64,000 bases of DNA, from positions 340,001-404,000 of the forward strand of contig NZ_CP095061.1 of assembly GCF_022921055.1 (NCBI RefSeq), written 5' to 3'. The translations under genes were made by a program, and so were the position numbers. Position 1 is the first letter of the stretch; each line of letters opens with the position of its first letter. Shown piece after piece: positions 8,671 to 18,436 of the stretch. This DNA comes from Hymenobacter volaticus. Lineage in GTDB: Bacteria; Bacteroidota; Bacteroidia; Cytophagales; Hymenobacteraceae. The notes beneath the pieces are model-generated. The model made no database searches, was not told the origin of the DNA, and saw only the letters and a program-made list of their open reading frames with translations.

Positions 8671-8973
8671 CTAGCTTACCACTTCCAGCATAGTGCGGAA
8701 TGAAGCGTAGCGCCCACCGAATTGCCGCTCGATGTCTTTGCGCAGGGCTGGGGCCGCCACGTTCTGGTATTCTTCCAACTGCTCCAAGCTCACACAATAG
8801 TATTGTGCGGCGTAGGTAATGCCGTCATCTTCCTCGTTGAGCAAGCGGCAAAGCTGGCTTCTGACAAAGAAACCAGTAGCCATTACCTCGGGCATATGGG
8901 TGTCGCGCATATAGGTTACCCACTGCTCGGCTATTTCCGGGTCGAGGCTGGTCGTGACGTTGTAAAGTATCAT
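8671..8973 (-). CDS. DUF4286 family protein
   Basis: 100 residues, ATG at 8973. The sequence MILYNVTTSLDPEIAEQWV, with HMPEVMATGFF and a conserved YCVSLEQLEEYQ, matches the Bacteroidota DUF4286 family of small cytoplasmic ferredoxin-like-fold proteins. No function is established. It has no signal peptide or membrane segment. It converges on the GNAT gene across a shared terminator. Confidence 0.85.
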   Translation of the reverse strand: MILYNVTTSLDPEIAEQWVTYMRDTHMPEVMATGFFVRSQLCRLLNEEDDGITYAAQYYCVSLEQLEEYQNVAAPALRKDIERQFGGRYASFRTMLEVVS

Positions 8974-9123
8974 AAGATGTTAGGTTCTTGGTTGATGAGC
9001 AGTCTGAGGACAATGAAGCAAGAAGACGGAGCAAAGGGCTCTTGCGAAATCCACAAACCAACATAACGCAAAAGTCGGCCAAAAAATGCTAGTCTTCGGT
9101 CTCTCTGGTTCCAAGCCGGCAAA

Positions 9124-9573
9124 TCAGACTCGCATCGGGTCGAAGTGGAACTCTTGAATGCGGGCCTGAATGTCTTTCGAAGAAAGCTTTTCGTTGATAG
9201 CGGCTTGTACTAGGCCGGGCAGCTCGGCGTTGCCAGCGAAGCGTAAAGCGAGAATCTGGCTAAGCTGCAGCTGGCTTTCCAGAGGCCGCAAGCTTTGGCC
9301 AGTAGCCTCAAAATACTGCTGCCGCACCTCCAGCCGGATGATCCGGTCTTGCAGCGTCAGGGCATAGTGTTGGCGCAGCATAACAAGCACGCCTAGGCTG
9401 ACCACAGCCAAAGCCATCAGCGTAAACCACAACCGCGAAATTTCAGTGTCCTCGCCGGCTACGGTGCTATAGCGGCGAATGCTGTAAAGCGCCACAATAA
9501 ACAAAGCGGGCAGCAGCACAAAGTGGTGCCACACGTAGTACATGGGTTTATTTTTGGTTGGTTGGGTAGCCAT
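9124..9573 (-). CDS. DUF6526 family membrane protein
   Basis: Start at ATG 9573 (149 residues, MATQPTKNKPMYYVWHHF). Two membrane segments lie near 13-33 and 47-67, with a cytoplasmic helical tail containing QDRIIRLEVRQQY and a C-terminal QARIQEFHFDPMRV. This layout matches the Bacteroidota DUF6526 family as I remember it. The role is unknown. The earlier in-frame ATG at 9606 overlaps the terminator hairpin upstream, so I reject it. Confidence 0.75.
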   Translation of the reverse strand: MATQPTKNKPMYYVWHHFVLLPALFIVALYSIRRYSTVAGEDTEISRLWFTLMALAVVSLGVLVMLRQHYALTLQDRIIRLEVRQQYFEATGQSLRPLESQLQLSQILALRFAGNAELPGLVQAAINEKLSSKDIQARIQEFHFDPMRV

Positions 9574-9603
9574 AAAGGATGTGATTTGAAGAAAGTGCAG
9601 ACA

Positions 9604-9635
9604 CAAAAAACTCCGGCATTAAGCCGGAGTTTTTG
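9604..9635 (-). terminator. Intrinsic terminator of the coiled-coil gene
   Basis: AAAAAACTCCGGC and GCCGGAGTTTTT form an exact stem with a four-base loop. It lies 30 bases past the end of the minus-strand gene at 9665-10063 and separates it from the DUF6526 gene. Confidence 0.85.
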
Positions 9636-9664
9636 ATAGTAGGGCAAAGACAAGCAGGCTGTAT

Positions 9665-10063
9665 TTACGATTTAAGCGCTTTGGCTGCTTTCTTGGCTTC
9701 GCGGGCCCGGCGCTTTTCTTCACTAGCCGTTTGTTTAGCTAGTTTCTCTTGGCGCTTGGCTTCTTTAGCGGCATCCTTCTGGCGGTTTAGCTCCAGTTTC
9801 TGCTCTTTCATCTGCCGCTTCTGCTCGCGCATAGCGTTCTTCTGGTCCTTGAGCTGGTCTTGGGAAGCATCTACGCTTTTGCGTGATGAAGCCGTTTGCT
9901 GTTTCTGAGCGTCCAGAGTGGATTTGGCATCGGCAGCGCGCTGCTTTTGTTGTTCCAGACGTATTTGAGCGGAATCTGCTGCGGTTGTTGTGGTTTGAGC
10001 CAGGCCACTATGACTGCTCACAATACCAACTGCAAAGGCGAAAATGGCGAGGATCTTTTTCAT
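9665..10063 (-). CDS. Small exported coiled-coil protein
   Basis: 132 residues. A signal peptide (MKKILAIFAF...SGLAQ, cut near 23) precedes one long Lys/Gln/Glu/Ala-rich helix from about 30 to the end, with recurring EQKRQMKEQK-like units. There is no other domain. It should be a periplasmic coiled coil. Such proteins are common and hard to assign; low-complexity composition makes any homology claim unsafe. It has its own terminator and lies 60 bases after the MFS gene, so it could be co-transcribed with that gene. Confidence 0.75.
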   Translation of the reverse strand: MKKILAIFAFAVGIVSSHSGLAQTTTTAADSAQIRLEQQKQRAADAKSTLDAQKQQTASSRKSVDASQDQLKDQKNAMREQKRQMKEQKLELNRQKDAAKEAKRQEKLAKQTASEEKRRAREAKKAAKALKS

Positions 10064-10123
10064 GACGACTTACGGTTAAGTTCGTTGATACGGCTCGCCG
10101 CTGTCAAAGTTAGAAATATCGCC

Positions 10124-11374
10124 TTATTCCTCTACATAATCCAAGTCCTTGCCATAGCTCTCGGGTAGGGTGCTAGCACTAAAGAAAGCCAGTAGCAGCG
10201 TTACGGCGCCAATAACGGTAGCCGCTCCCGTGATGCCCAACGAGGGTTTGAGGGCTGAGAAAGCCGGGTTGATAAGCACAATAGCGCCCCGCGCGAAATT
10301 GGGGGCTGTAGTAGCCACAGTAGAACGCAAGTTGGTGCCAAATTGCTCGGCCGAAACCGTCACGAATAACGCCCAGAAGCCACCAGCGTAGCCAATCAGG
10401 AAACAAACCAAGTAGAACATGGTGGTGCTAGCGCCGTGCAGCCCATACAGATATACGCCCACCATTGTGGCGCACGCCACAATAAACAACTGCAAGGTGC
10501 GGTTCCGGCTCTTGAACAGCTGGCTGAGGGCACCGCTGGTAAAGTCGCCGAGGGTAAGGCCGAAGTAGCACCAGAAGATGCTCAGGCCACCTGTTACGGC
10601 ACCTTGCACACCAAACTCCTGCCCGAACTCTGGAGCCATGGTTATCAGAATCCCAACCAGAAACCAGAACGGCACACCCAAGAACAAGCAGCGGATGTAC
10701 TTGGCTAGTCGTGGTCCATTAGTAAAAAGACTGGCAAAGTTACCCCGCTCGACTCCCTCACGCTTTGCCTGCTCGAACATCCCCGACTCAAACACGCCCG
10801 CCCGCAACGCTAGCAACGCCAAGCCGAGGCCGCCCCCTATAAAATAGGCGTTGCGCCAGCCGAAATACTGTCCCACTCCGTAGGCTACCATCGCTCCTGA
10901 TACGCCCACCGATGCTACTATCATGGTACCGTAGCCGCGCTTTTCTTTCGGTAGGCTTTCCGCTACCAGCGTGATACCAGCACCTAATTCGCCGGCCAGG
11001 CCCACGCCGGCAATGAGCCGCAGCCAAGCATATTGGTCGATGGTTTGCACAAAGCCATTGGCAATGTTGGCCAACGAATACATCAGAATAGAGCCAAACA
11101 ACACCGACAATCGGCCTCGTTTGTCGCCCAAAATCCCCCATAGGATACCGCCGAGCAGCATACCGCCCATTTGCATACTGAGCAAATATTGCCCCTGCTC
11201 GGTGATGTCTGCCGGCGCTGTGATGCCGATGCCCTTGAGGCTTTCTACCCGCACGATGCTGAACAGCACCAGGTCGTAAATGTCAACGAAGTAACCCAAT
11301 GAAGCCACAATAACGACTGCGCTAAGCAAGGCAGCAGTTTTAGGCGCAGACGAAGGGGACTTAGCGACGGACAT
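10124..11374 (-). CDS. MFS transporter
   Basis: 416 residues with about 12 hydrophobic segments. The family signature between the second and third helices is visible as GILGDKRGRLSV (G-x-x-x-D-R/K-x-G-R). RLIAGVGLAGELGAGITLVAE lies in helices 4-5, as in the sugar and aromatic-acid:H+ symporter branches. It acts in the inner membrane. The substrate cannot be read from sequence and no metabolic genes adjoin. The C-terminus ends normally (ESYGKDLDYVEE). Confidence 0.88.
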   Translation of the reverse strand: MSVAKSPSSAPKTAALLSAVVIVASLGYFVDIYDLVLFSIVRVESLKGIGITAPADITEQGQYLLSMQMGGMLLGGILWGILGDKRGRLSVLFGSILMYSLANIANGFVQTIDQYAWLRLIAGVGLAGELGAGITLVAESLPKEKRGYGTMIVASVGVSGAMVAYGVGQYFGWRNAYFIGGGLGLALLALRAGVFESGMFEQAKREGVERGNFASLFTNGPRLAKYIRCLFLGVPFWFLVGILITMAPEFGQEFGVQGAVTGGLSIFWCYFGLTLGDFTSGALSQLFKSRNRTLQLFIVACATMVGVYLYGLHGASTTMFYLVCFLIGYAGGFWALFVTVSAEQFGTNLRSTVATTAPNFARGAIVLINPAFSALKPSLGITGAATVIGAVTLLLAFFSASTLPESYGKDLDYVEE

Positions 11375-11680
11375 GGGGCGAGGGTAAAAGGGTGAAACAG
11401 TATAGGTTTGTCAGCAGCACTTTACGCATAATATGGAAAAGCGACAAACACAAAGCCTACTCATAAGGAAATGAGGGCACCGTTAACAAGGTCATCCACC
11501 TAACTGGGTGGCTACTCGGCCATGTACCTTCGGCCATAGTTCGGCCTTTAAAGCTGGATAGGGATAGAAAGCACTTCACCATGATTTATTAGCAATAATA
11601 TATACTAATGAGCTTGGATATAGTGCCAATAATATTAGTTTTGTGATTCTGTTACCGTCATCATCCTTCCTTCTACCGCT
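11375..11680. other. 306-base divergent intergenic region
   Basis: This region separates the minus-strand MFS gene and the plus-strand small gene. Apart from the plus-strand promoter at 11614-11643 I see no gene, hairpin or repeat. I found no good Bacteroidota -7 box for the MFS gene on the minus strand. Confidence 0.6.
11614..11643 (+). promoter_or_regulatory. Bacteroidota-type promoter of the small orphan gene
   Basis: TTG at 11614-11616, a 19-base spacer and TAGTTTTG at 11636-11643 match TTG-N19-TAnnTTTG exactly. Transcription would begin near 11650, about 30 bases ahead of the ATG at 11681. Confidence 0.6.
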
Positions 11681-11917
11681 ATGAAAAAGGAGCCACAGTA
11701 TACGGTCTGCTGCCAACTTACTATTGCAGAAGTTGAGCTTGGGCGCATCATTGAAACCCGACAAGTGAACCACCACTTATCAACGGAGACCACCGAGCTA
11801 AACGAGCTATTCGCAGACCTTTACGAGCAATTTCGTAGCCCCTATCTACTAGGACTCCAGATTACAGCTATTCACGGCCATGAGCCTTGCCCTGCCACAA
11901 CGGACGTAATACAGTAG
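11681..11917 (+). CDS. Small orphan protein, 78 residues
   Basis: The product (MKKEPQYTVCCQLTIAEVEL...) is soluble and acidic with no signal peptide. A vicinal CC lies at 10-11, and the rest looks like a small alpha/beta fold with a helix around TTELNELFADLYEQFRS. I do not recognise it. Support for a real gene is the consensus promoter immediately upstream and a hairpin immediately after the stop. It stands alone between divergent and convergent neighbours. Confidence 0.55.
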   Translation: MKKEPQYTVCCQLTIAEVELGRIIETRQVNHHLSTETTELNELFADLYEQFRSPYLLGLQITAIHGHEPCPATTDVIQ

Positions 11918-11918
11918 C

Positions 11919-11943
11919 AGCTGGCGGTTAACTGCCGCCAGCT
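11919..11943. terminator. Hairpin after the small orphan gene
   Basis: AGCTGGCGG and CCGCCAGCT are exact 9-base arms around a 7-base loop. No T-run follows on either strand, so it is at best a weak terminator. It could instead protect an mRNA 3' end. Confidence 0.45.
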
Positions 11944-12134
11944 ACCAAACAAGCAGAGTAGTAGAATAAACAAAATCAGCATGCTTGCGAAGCTCTAACT
12001 AAACTTCGCAGAATTACAGCCAGAGTTAGATATGCAATTGACGCAGTGCTTTTCTGTAAATATCTATTAAGGGCTTATTGCTCAATAGCTAATGCTTTAC
12101 AGCCAGTGAGTAGTCGAGGGGCTACCAGTTGCTG

Positions 12135-13085
12135 CTAAACACGCTGTTTAGATTTCTGAAGTTGGGGCTCGTCGCAGCAGCCGTGGGCACCCATAGCCGG
12201 TGCTACGTCTTCTAGCTGCACAGTGCAGTGGCTGATGTTGAACTCGTGTATTAAGTCGTGCTGAAGCTCGCCCAGAAACTGGTTGCTGTTGCCGCCATTC
12301 GGACGAACCAAGTGTGCTGTTAGGGCCGTGTCCTGGGTGCTGAGTGGCCAAACGTGCAAATCGTGGACGCTTACTACGCCGGGGCGGGTTAGCAGAAACT
12401 GCCGTACTGCGGCTATATCAATACTTTCGGGAGCGGCTTGCAGGGCCATCTGCACAGTTTCGCGCAGCAAGCCCCAGGAGCTATACCCTACTATACCAAG
12501 AATCACGAAGCTAATAGCCGGGTCGAGCCACTGCCAGCCGGTGAAGTACACCAGTGCCCCACCTACCACTACCCCCACCGACACCAGCATGTCGGTCAGC
12601 ATGTGCAGATACGCGCCGCGCACGTTTACGTCGCCTTTCTGCCCACTGCTGAACAGCCAAGCCGTAAAGCCGTTGACAAGGATGCCCAAGCCCGCCAGCG
12701 CCATTACTACAGTGCCGTTGACGGGCGTAGGATGACGCAGGTGGTCCAGCGTATCCCAAAGAATAAAGCCAAGGGCCAGATACAGCAAGGCCGCATTGAG
12801 CAGGGCTGCTTGAATGGTGGCGCCTTTGTAGCCGTAGGTATACCGCTCCGTGGCCTGGCGCTTGGCTAGCCACGTAGCACCCCAGGCCAACGCCAGACTC
12901 AGTACGTCGCTCAGGTTGTGGCCCGCATCAGACAGCAATGCCGATGAATTTGCCCATAGGCCCCCTGCCGTTTCGCTCGCCACAAACAGCAGATTCAGTG
13001 TTATTCCCCAGCCAAACGCCCGACTAAACTCAGCCGGTGGCGCATGATGATAGTGATGGTCGTGTCCGTGGTGGTCGTGGGCCAT
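12135..13085 (-). CDS. czcD: Cation diffusion facilitator, CzcD-type Zn/Cd/Co exporter
   Basis: 316 residues. The His-rich N-terminus (MAHDHHGHDHHYHH) precedes six membrane segments and a cytoplasmic C-terminal domain. The transport-site pairs H56-x-x-x-D60 (SDAGHNLSD) in helix 2 and H161-x-x-x-D165 (HMLTDMLVS) in helix 5 are intact, which is the Zn2+ type. The enzyme exchanges cytoplasmic Zn2+ (or Cd2+, Co2+) for protons. It lies at the downstream end of the minus-strand run that includes three TonB receptors and the AztD-like protein, consistent with metal homeostasis. Confidence 0.9.
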   Translation of the reverse strand: MAHDHHGHDHHYHHAPPAEFSRAFGWGITLNLLFVASETAGGLWANSSALLSDAGHNLSDVLSLALAWGATWLAKRQATERYTYGYKGATIQAALLNAALLYLALGFILWDTLDHLRHPTPVNGTVVMALAGLGILVNGFTAWLFSSGQKGDVNVRGAYLHMLTDMLVSVGVVVGGALVYFTGWQWLDPAISFVILGIVGYSSWGLLRETVQMALQAAPESIDIAAVRQFLLTRPGVVSVHDLHVWPLSTQDTALTAHLVRPNGGNSNQFLGELQHDLIHEFNISHCTVQLEDVAPAMGAHGCCDEPQLQKSKQRV

Positions 13086-13177
13086 ATGCGAAGAAACGAT
13101 GCGTTTGCAGAACAGGTTCTGTTCACGCGTTTGAATTAAACTAACAACAACTAGTTGAGAATAGCAGGCCTAGTTGA

Positions 13178-15798
13178 TTAGTATACTACCACGCGGCGTG
13201 TAGCAGTTCCGGTTGCTGTGCTGACCTGTACTATATATAATCCGGCAGGTAGGGTAGTGGTAGGCAACGCTATTGTAGACTGCACGACCGGAAAAACGAA
13301 CACGGACCGGCCTAAGGCATCCAGCAATTGCACCGAAACTGCACCTTGAATGGCAGGAAAACGCAGATGTAGGGCTTCGCCCCGCACCGGGTTAGGCCAC
13401 ATTTCAAAAGGAACTGTTACTCCGGTTTTTATGGCTAATGGTGTGTTTGGTAGCAGGCAAGCGAGCCCCATCAGTTGTTGTCCAGCCACGTTTCGGAAGC
13501 TGCCGCCGGCTAGTATTCGGCCATCGGGTAAGCCAAGCAGGGCGTACACTTCATTATCGGGTCCTGGCATGGCAGCGTTGAAGTAAGAAGCATCTATTTG
13601 GCCGCTTGGTAATAGCCGTTGCATGTACGGAGGCGTGCGAGCACCGCCTAGCTGTCCGCCTACCACCACATGTCCGCTTGCTTCCTGAACTATTGCATTA
13701 ACCTGCCCTCGGTCTGTATTCACTAGGTTGGGTAAGGCTGAAACAAAGCTAGGGTTAGTAGTGCCGTTGGAGAATAAACGCGTTACGTTCGCCGCAAATT
13801 GATTGTTAGAGCGAATGAAGGAGCCCCCCAATAAAAGCCCACCCCCGCCTCCGGCACTATGCAAAGCCCGGCGCCAGCCAATACTGGATCGGCCATTACA
13901 ATTTGAAAGGCAGGATCAAGTGTACCGTCGGAACGCAACTGCCGCATTAGCTCTAATTGGCTGGAGTAGATATTGCCAGATACCAGTACCTCACCACCCG
14001 GCCGCAACAGTAAGTTTCCAATATTAGCAGAGAAGGGTACAGCAGGTAGAAAGTCGGCATCTATGGCGCCCGTAGAAAGCACCCGTACCACACTAGGAGC
14101 CGGTAAGCTAGAGCCAGCAATAGTGGCAGTAAAAGAACCACCTAGCACCATTTTGCCGTCGGGTTGCACGGCTATAGCTCGGACACTAGGCAACCGAGCC
14201 GATGCATTTTGCAATGGGGCTTGAAAAGTTGGGTCTAAGTCACCGTTAGTGAGTAGCCGGGCTACACCTGCGCGAGGCTGGCCACCTATCGTTGCGAATT
14301 CGCCGCCTAATAGTACTTGGCCGGTAGCATTAAGAGTTAACGTGTGTAGCTGAACAGTGCCTGCGCCAGTTATGCCACCTATTGGTGCCCGGAAGGTAGT
14401 ATCTACGTCGCCGTTGGGCCAAAGCCGAGCCACGTTGGCCGTTGCCCAATCGTTGACAGTGGAAAAATTACCGCCTATCAATAACTTTCCATTGGGTTGT
14501 CGGGCCAGAGCCGTTACAGATCCGGGTAACCCGAGGCGAGGACGCCAGCTAGCAACCAATTGCCCGGTTGAGCCTTGCACTGCCGCTAAGCAGCCTGGCA
14601 GATTGGCGTACATCCCAAAAGTCCCACCTAGCAGAATGTTTCCACTGGCTAAGGAAACCAGGGCCTTTACTTCACCATCGGGACCCGGACCGGGGCTCCA
14701 ACTCGCGTTGGGTTGGCCAGTTGGCAAATAGCGTCTTACAAGAGAAGGTTGGGTACGATCATCATCTGGTGGCGGAAAAGCTACCACTAGGCTACCATCG
14801 GCTTGCAGAGCGAAATGATTGTTGAGCCGGTCGGGAAACTGAGTGGGATAGGGTACCAATTCGCGTCCCGGACTGCTGATAGCAGTGAAAGACAAATCGG
14901 GTAGGCCAGAAGCCAGCAGACGCACAATGCTGCCTCTGTTGCCAATTGCTGCTTGGTTAGTGGCGTCGCCACCTACTAATATTCGTCCATCAGGCTGTAA
15001 TGCCAACTCCCACACTTCTAGATTAGGGGGCGGAGTAAAGGAGGCATCTAAGTTGCCGTTAGCTTGTAGCCGAATGATGCCGCTGGGCGTAGCTATCCCA
15101 TTAATATATAAGCCGTCGCCGCCCACCAGAATTCGCCCATCGGGTTGCACAGCAATAGCACGTACCCTGTTAAGTTGGTTGCCCGGTGGCACGAAAGAAG
15201 GGTCCATTTGACCGTTTGGCAGTAGCCGAATTAGCCCGCCCACGTTGCTGCCCCCAAAATTGCTGAATGCTCCACCCACTAATAGCTTGCCATCAGGTTG
15301 GGCAGCCACAGCTACGCGCAATTGTTCATTAGGACCTCCGCTAAAATAGGCTAGCACGTTGAAAGTTGAATCAGGCCGGCCGTTGGGCCGTAGCACCAGC
15401 ATATTGAACGCCGTGCGGTTGCCTACCACCAAATCACCGTCGCCGAGAAGCAGCAGGCGCCCACCTGGCAAGGCCTTGATGCCACGCAGTCGTGTGCGGG
15501 TTGCGGCAGTGAGTGTGGGTAACTGAAATGAGGGGTCTGGTAGGCCATTGGCCGCATAATGTACAAGGTCGGTAAGGCCATAGCCATTGGCAGTTTCAAA
15601 TGAGCCTAGTACCCAGGCGCCGCTGGCCATATCGGCTGCTAACGATTTCACTTGTCCCGTCCGATAGATTTCGCTCGGGCGAAAAGCTGGATCAGGTAGT
15701 TGGGCACGCCCAGGCGTAGGTGTTATTAAATTTAAAAGCAATAGTGCATAACAAGCTATACGACAAGCTCTGCAATGGAATAATGATATAAAATACAT
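13178..15798 (-). pseudogene. Delta-60 repeat beta-propeller protein with type IX sorting domain (frameshifted)
   Basis: The N-terminal part runs from ATG 15798 (signal peptide MYFISLFHCRACRIACYALL...GRAQ) to a stop at 13783. The C-terminal part is in the next frame and ends at 13178. One extra G in the five-G run near 13846-13850 (coding strand) gives ...VPEAGGGLLLGGSF..., restoring a repeat. The product is then about 870 residues of Delta-60-type repeats, each with a core like VQPDGRILVGG and a following RLLPNGQMDPSF. It ends in a type A sorting domain (MWPNPV near the start of the last 80 residues, then PAGLYIVQV). It should be secreted by the type IX system encoded at 35-49 kb. Earlier ATGs at 15846 and 15870 extend into non-signal sequence. 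Confidence 0.8.
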
Positions 15799-15872
15799 AT
15801 AAGCTGATGGGTGAAAACCGAAGATAGATACTATCCGGTATTCATCCATCAACCTTCTTTGGACAGCCAATT

Positions 15873-18329
15873 CTATTTAAAACTCAACGGCACTACTAGC
15901 CGCACACTTACATTACGCCCTTGGTTGAACACGCCGCGCCGCCCGTTTGCCACATTATAGTCGGTGTATTTAAGGCGACTCAAGTGGCTCTGATATCCCA
16001 CGTCAAAGAGGTTATTTCCAGCGAGGTACAGCGAAAACAGCGCTACGCCCGTGGGGCTTAGTATATCAGCTCCGAGGCCAGCATTTACTAGTGTGTAGCT
16101 TGGCGTTGCTGTTTCGGTGTCGAAAGCTGAAAAAATCCGGTTCTGCTTGAAGGTGTGTTCTATCCCAGCCCGAGCATAGAAAGTGCCTAGCCGCGCGCCC
16201 ACTTTCGGCAGATTGACTACGAGGACCGATTGTAACCGGTCGGCGGGAATGAACGGTAAATACTGCTGGTTGGCGGCCGGGGCGTTTTGCTGCTCGGCGC
16301 GCACCAACGAAAACGAGTTTTCGAGGTGCAGCCAGCTGAGCGGATGTACGTCCAAGGTGGCTTCGCCCCCGTAGAGGCGCGCATCCGTTTGTACGTACTT
16401 GAAAATCTGGTCTTGCGCCGCGTTGGTGGAGTCGGCAGTGCCAGCCCGATTTGATAAGCGGCGGGCGAAAATGTAGTGGTTGATATTGTTCAGGAATGCA
16501 TCAAGCCCAACACTCACCACCGAACCAGCGTAGCTCACGCCCGCATCGAGTTGCAAATTGGTTTCCGCCTTTAAGGTGTTGTCGCCTAGCTCGTAGCGGG
16601 TGGTGCCTTCGTGGCGACCGTTCGAGGCTAGCTCGGCAATGTTCGGCGACCGGAAGCCGCGGGCAATATTGGCTTTGAATACCAATTGCTCTGTCAGATT
16701 GAAGGCGGCTCCCAGACTTCCGGCTAGGTTGCCGTAGGAACTGCTGAAGCCAGCAAATTTTTGGTCGGTGTTGGCACCAGCGGCGGCTGGCCGGGGCTTA
16801 GGCTGTCGGTCGAGGTACAGCGCGTCGCCGTTGATGTGGCGGCTGTCGAGGCGCAAGCCACCGCTGACGTCGAGCTTGCCGATGGTTTTGCGCGTAACGG
16901 CGTAGAGGCCTCCGTCGAGCAAGCTGTACTCCGGAATCAAAAATTCCTCACCTAAGTTGGTGTTGTGCTGCTGCATACCACTGATTCCCAAGGTGGTGTT
17001 CCAGCCATTTTTTTCGGGTAAGTAGTAGCGGACAGTATAGTCGAGAGTGCGCAGGTGGAAATACAAGGCTGATTCCTCCAATTCAAACTCGCCGGGTTTG
17101 CCTTCTTCGCTTTCCTCGAACTCGCGACGCTGGTTTAGCTGCCAGCCTACATTCACGGCCAACCGGCCCCCATTGCCAAGTACAAAGCTGTTGTCGAGTC
17201 CGATGCGGTGGTGCTCAACCAGTTGGCTAGGAGCCGCAATGTTGTCGTAGCCGCGCAAATCGGCGTCGGTAGCTACGCCCCGTACCAGCGACGCACCTTC
17301 GCCGGATAACCGGGTCAAGAATTGCCCCGTACGCTGGTCGCGCACGCCTTCTATTATGCCAAGCTGCTGATTGAAAGTAGTGACGGTGAGGTGCGAATAG
17401 CCCCAGCTTTTATTGACGCCCACGTAGCCATTCACGTTTACCTCGCGGTAGCCAGAATTGAGCACCTTGCCATCGTAGCGGTTATCATAATTGCCCGCTA
17501 CTTTGCCTGAGAGGCGCGACATCCAGTTGAAGCCGCTGGCCCGGTTGCCGCCGTACGTGAGCGAAGTCCCGATTAAGTGATTGTTGGATTGATAATTCGT
17601 TGTTACTGACCCTACCGTGCGGCCAACAGCTACTGGTGGTGGCGTCAGGAAGTTCACTACGCCGCCTAGGCCGTCGGAGCCGTAAAGCAAACTGCTCGGG
17701 CCCTTCACAATCTCAGCCCGGCCCACCGAGTACTCGTCGGTTTCCACACCTTGTAGGTCGTCCCACTTTTGGCCTTCTTGCCGGGCCCCATTGTTGAGCT
17801 GAATCACGCGGCTACCCGTCAGCCCCCGGATAACTGCTTTGCTGATAGCCGGACCCGCTGTGAGCTGCGTTACGCCCGGTATACGAGCCAGCGCGTCCAC
17901 GGCGTTAGTGGCCGCTTGGGTATTCAGGTAGCGGCGTTCTACCACGGCTGTTGGCAGCGGCGACCGGCGCGCTTCCGTGGAGCCAGACACTCCCGTAACC
18001 ACCACTTGGCCTAGTTCGGTGGCGGCAGTGCCCAACGAAACTTCCACGGGGGCATTCGCTTCCGTATCAACCGAGCGGGTGGTAGTCCGATATCCGAGGC
18101 TGCGAATTTCTAGTAGAAAACGGCCTTTCGGCGGCAAGTTGGTTAGCTGGAAAGTGCCATCCGGCGCCGTGACGGCGGCCTGTTGCAAGTCGGGCAGCAA
18201 CACGGTAGCGCCCGGAATAGGTTGTTGCGTGCTTTGGTCGAGTATGCGGCCAGTAAGCGTGGGACCAGTTTGCGCAAAAGCACCAGCCGCGCCGAGCCAT
18301 ACGCTCAGCGTGAGTAAAGTTCGAGACAT
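15873..18329 (-). CDS. TonB-dependent receptor with carboxypeptidase-regulatory domain
   Basis: Start at ATG 18329 gives a clean signal peptide (MSRTLLTLSVWLGAAGAFAQ); 818 residues. Residues about 24-105 form the carboxypeptidase D regulatory-like domain (TGRILDQSTQQPIPGATVLL). The plug follows at about 120-235 (VVVTGVSGS, VIRGLTGSRVIQLNNGARQE, VKGPSSLLYGSDGLGGVVNF), then a 22-strand barrel ending in NQGRNVSVRLVVPLSFK. It imports a ligand across the outer membrane using TonB energy. It is a close tandem paralogue of the receptor upstream (18437-20898), including the barrel end. Context with an AztD-like protein and a CzcD exporter suggests a metal or metal chelate. Confidence 0.9.
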   Translation of the reverse strand: MSRTLLTLSVWLGAAGAFAQTGPTLTGRILDQSTQQPIPGATVLLPDLQQAAVTAPDGTFQLTNLPPKGRFLLEIRSLGYRTTTRSVDTEANAPVEVSLGTAATELGQVVVTGVSGSTEARRSPLPTAVVERRYLNTQAATNAVDALARIPGVTQLTAGPAISKAVIRGLTGSRVIQLNNGARQEGQKWDDLQGVETDEYSVGRAEIVKGPSSLLYGSDGLGGVVNFLTPPPVAVGRTVGSVTTNYQSNNHLIGTSLTYGGNRASGFNWMSRLSGKVAGNYDNRYDGKVLNSGYREVNVNGYVGVNKSWGYSHLTVTTFNQQLGIIEGVRDQRTGQFLTRLSGEGASLVRGVATDADLRGYDNIAAPSQLVEHHRIGLDNSFVLGNGGRLAVNVGWQLNQRREFEESEEGKPGEFELEESALYFHLRTLDYTVRYYLPEKNGWNTTLGISGMQQHNTNLGEEFLIPEYSLLDGGLYAVTRKTIGKLDVSGGLRLDSRHINGDALYLDRQPKPRPAAAGANTDQKFAGFSSSYGNLAGSLGAAFNLTEQLVFKANIARGFRSPNIAELASNGRHEGTTRYELGDNTLKAETNLQLDAGVSYAGSVVSVGLDAFLNNINHYIFARRLSNRAGTADSTNAAQDQIFKYVQTDARLYGGEATLDVHPLSWLHLENSFSLVRAEQQNAPAANQQYLPFIPADRLQSVLVVNLPKVGARLGTFYARAGIEHTFKQNRIFSAFDTETATPSYTLVNAGLGADILSPTGVALFSLYLAGNNLFDVGYQSHLSRLKYTDYNVANGRRGVFNQGRNVSVRLVVPLSFK

Positions 18330-18436
18330 AGAAAAGTGTGGTAGAGTATCGGAGCGAGTAAGCGCTAAATATAAAAGCAAATGCCTACTAGCTCGACTAG
18401 TAGGCATTGCGAAAATCCTTATCAAATAGTTAAATA

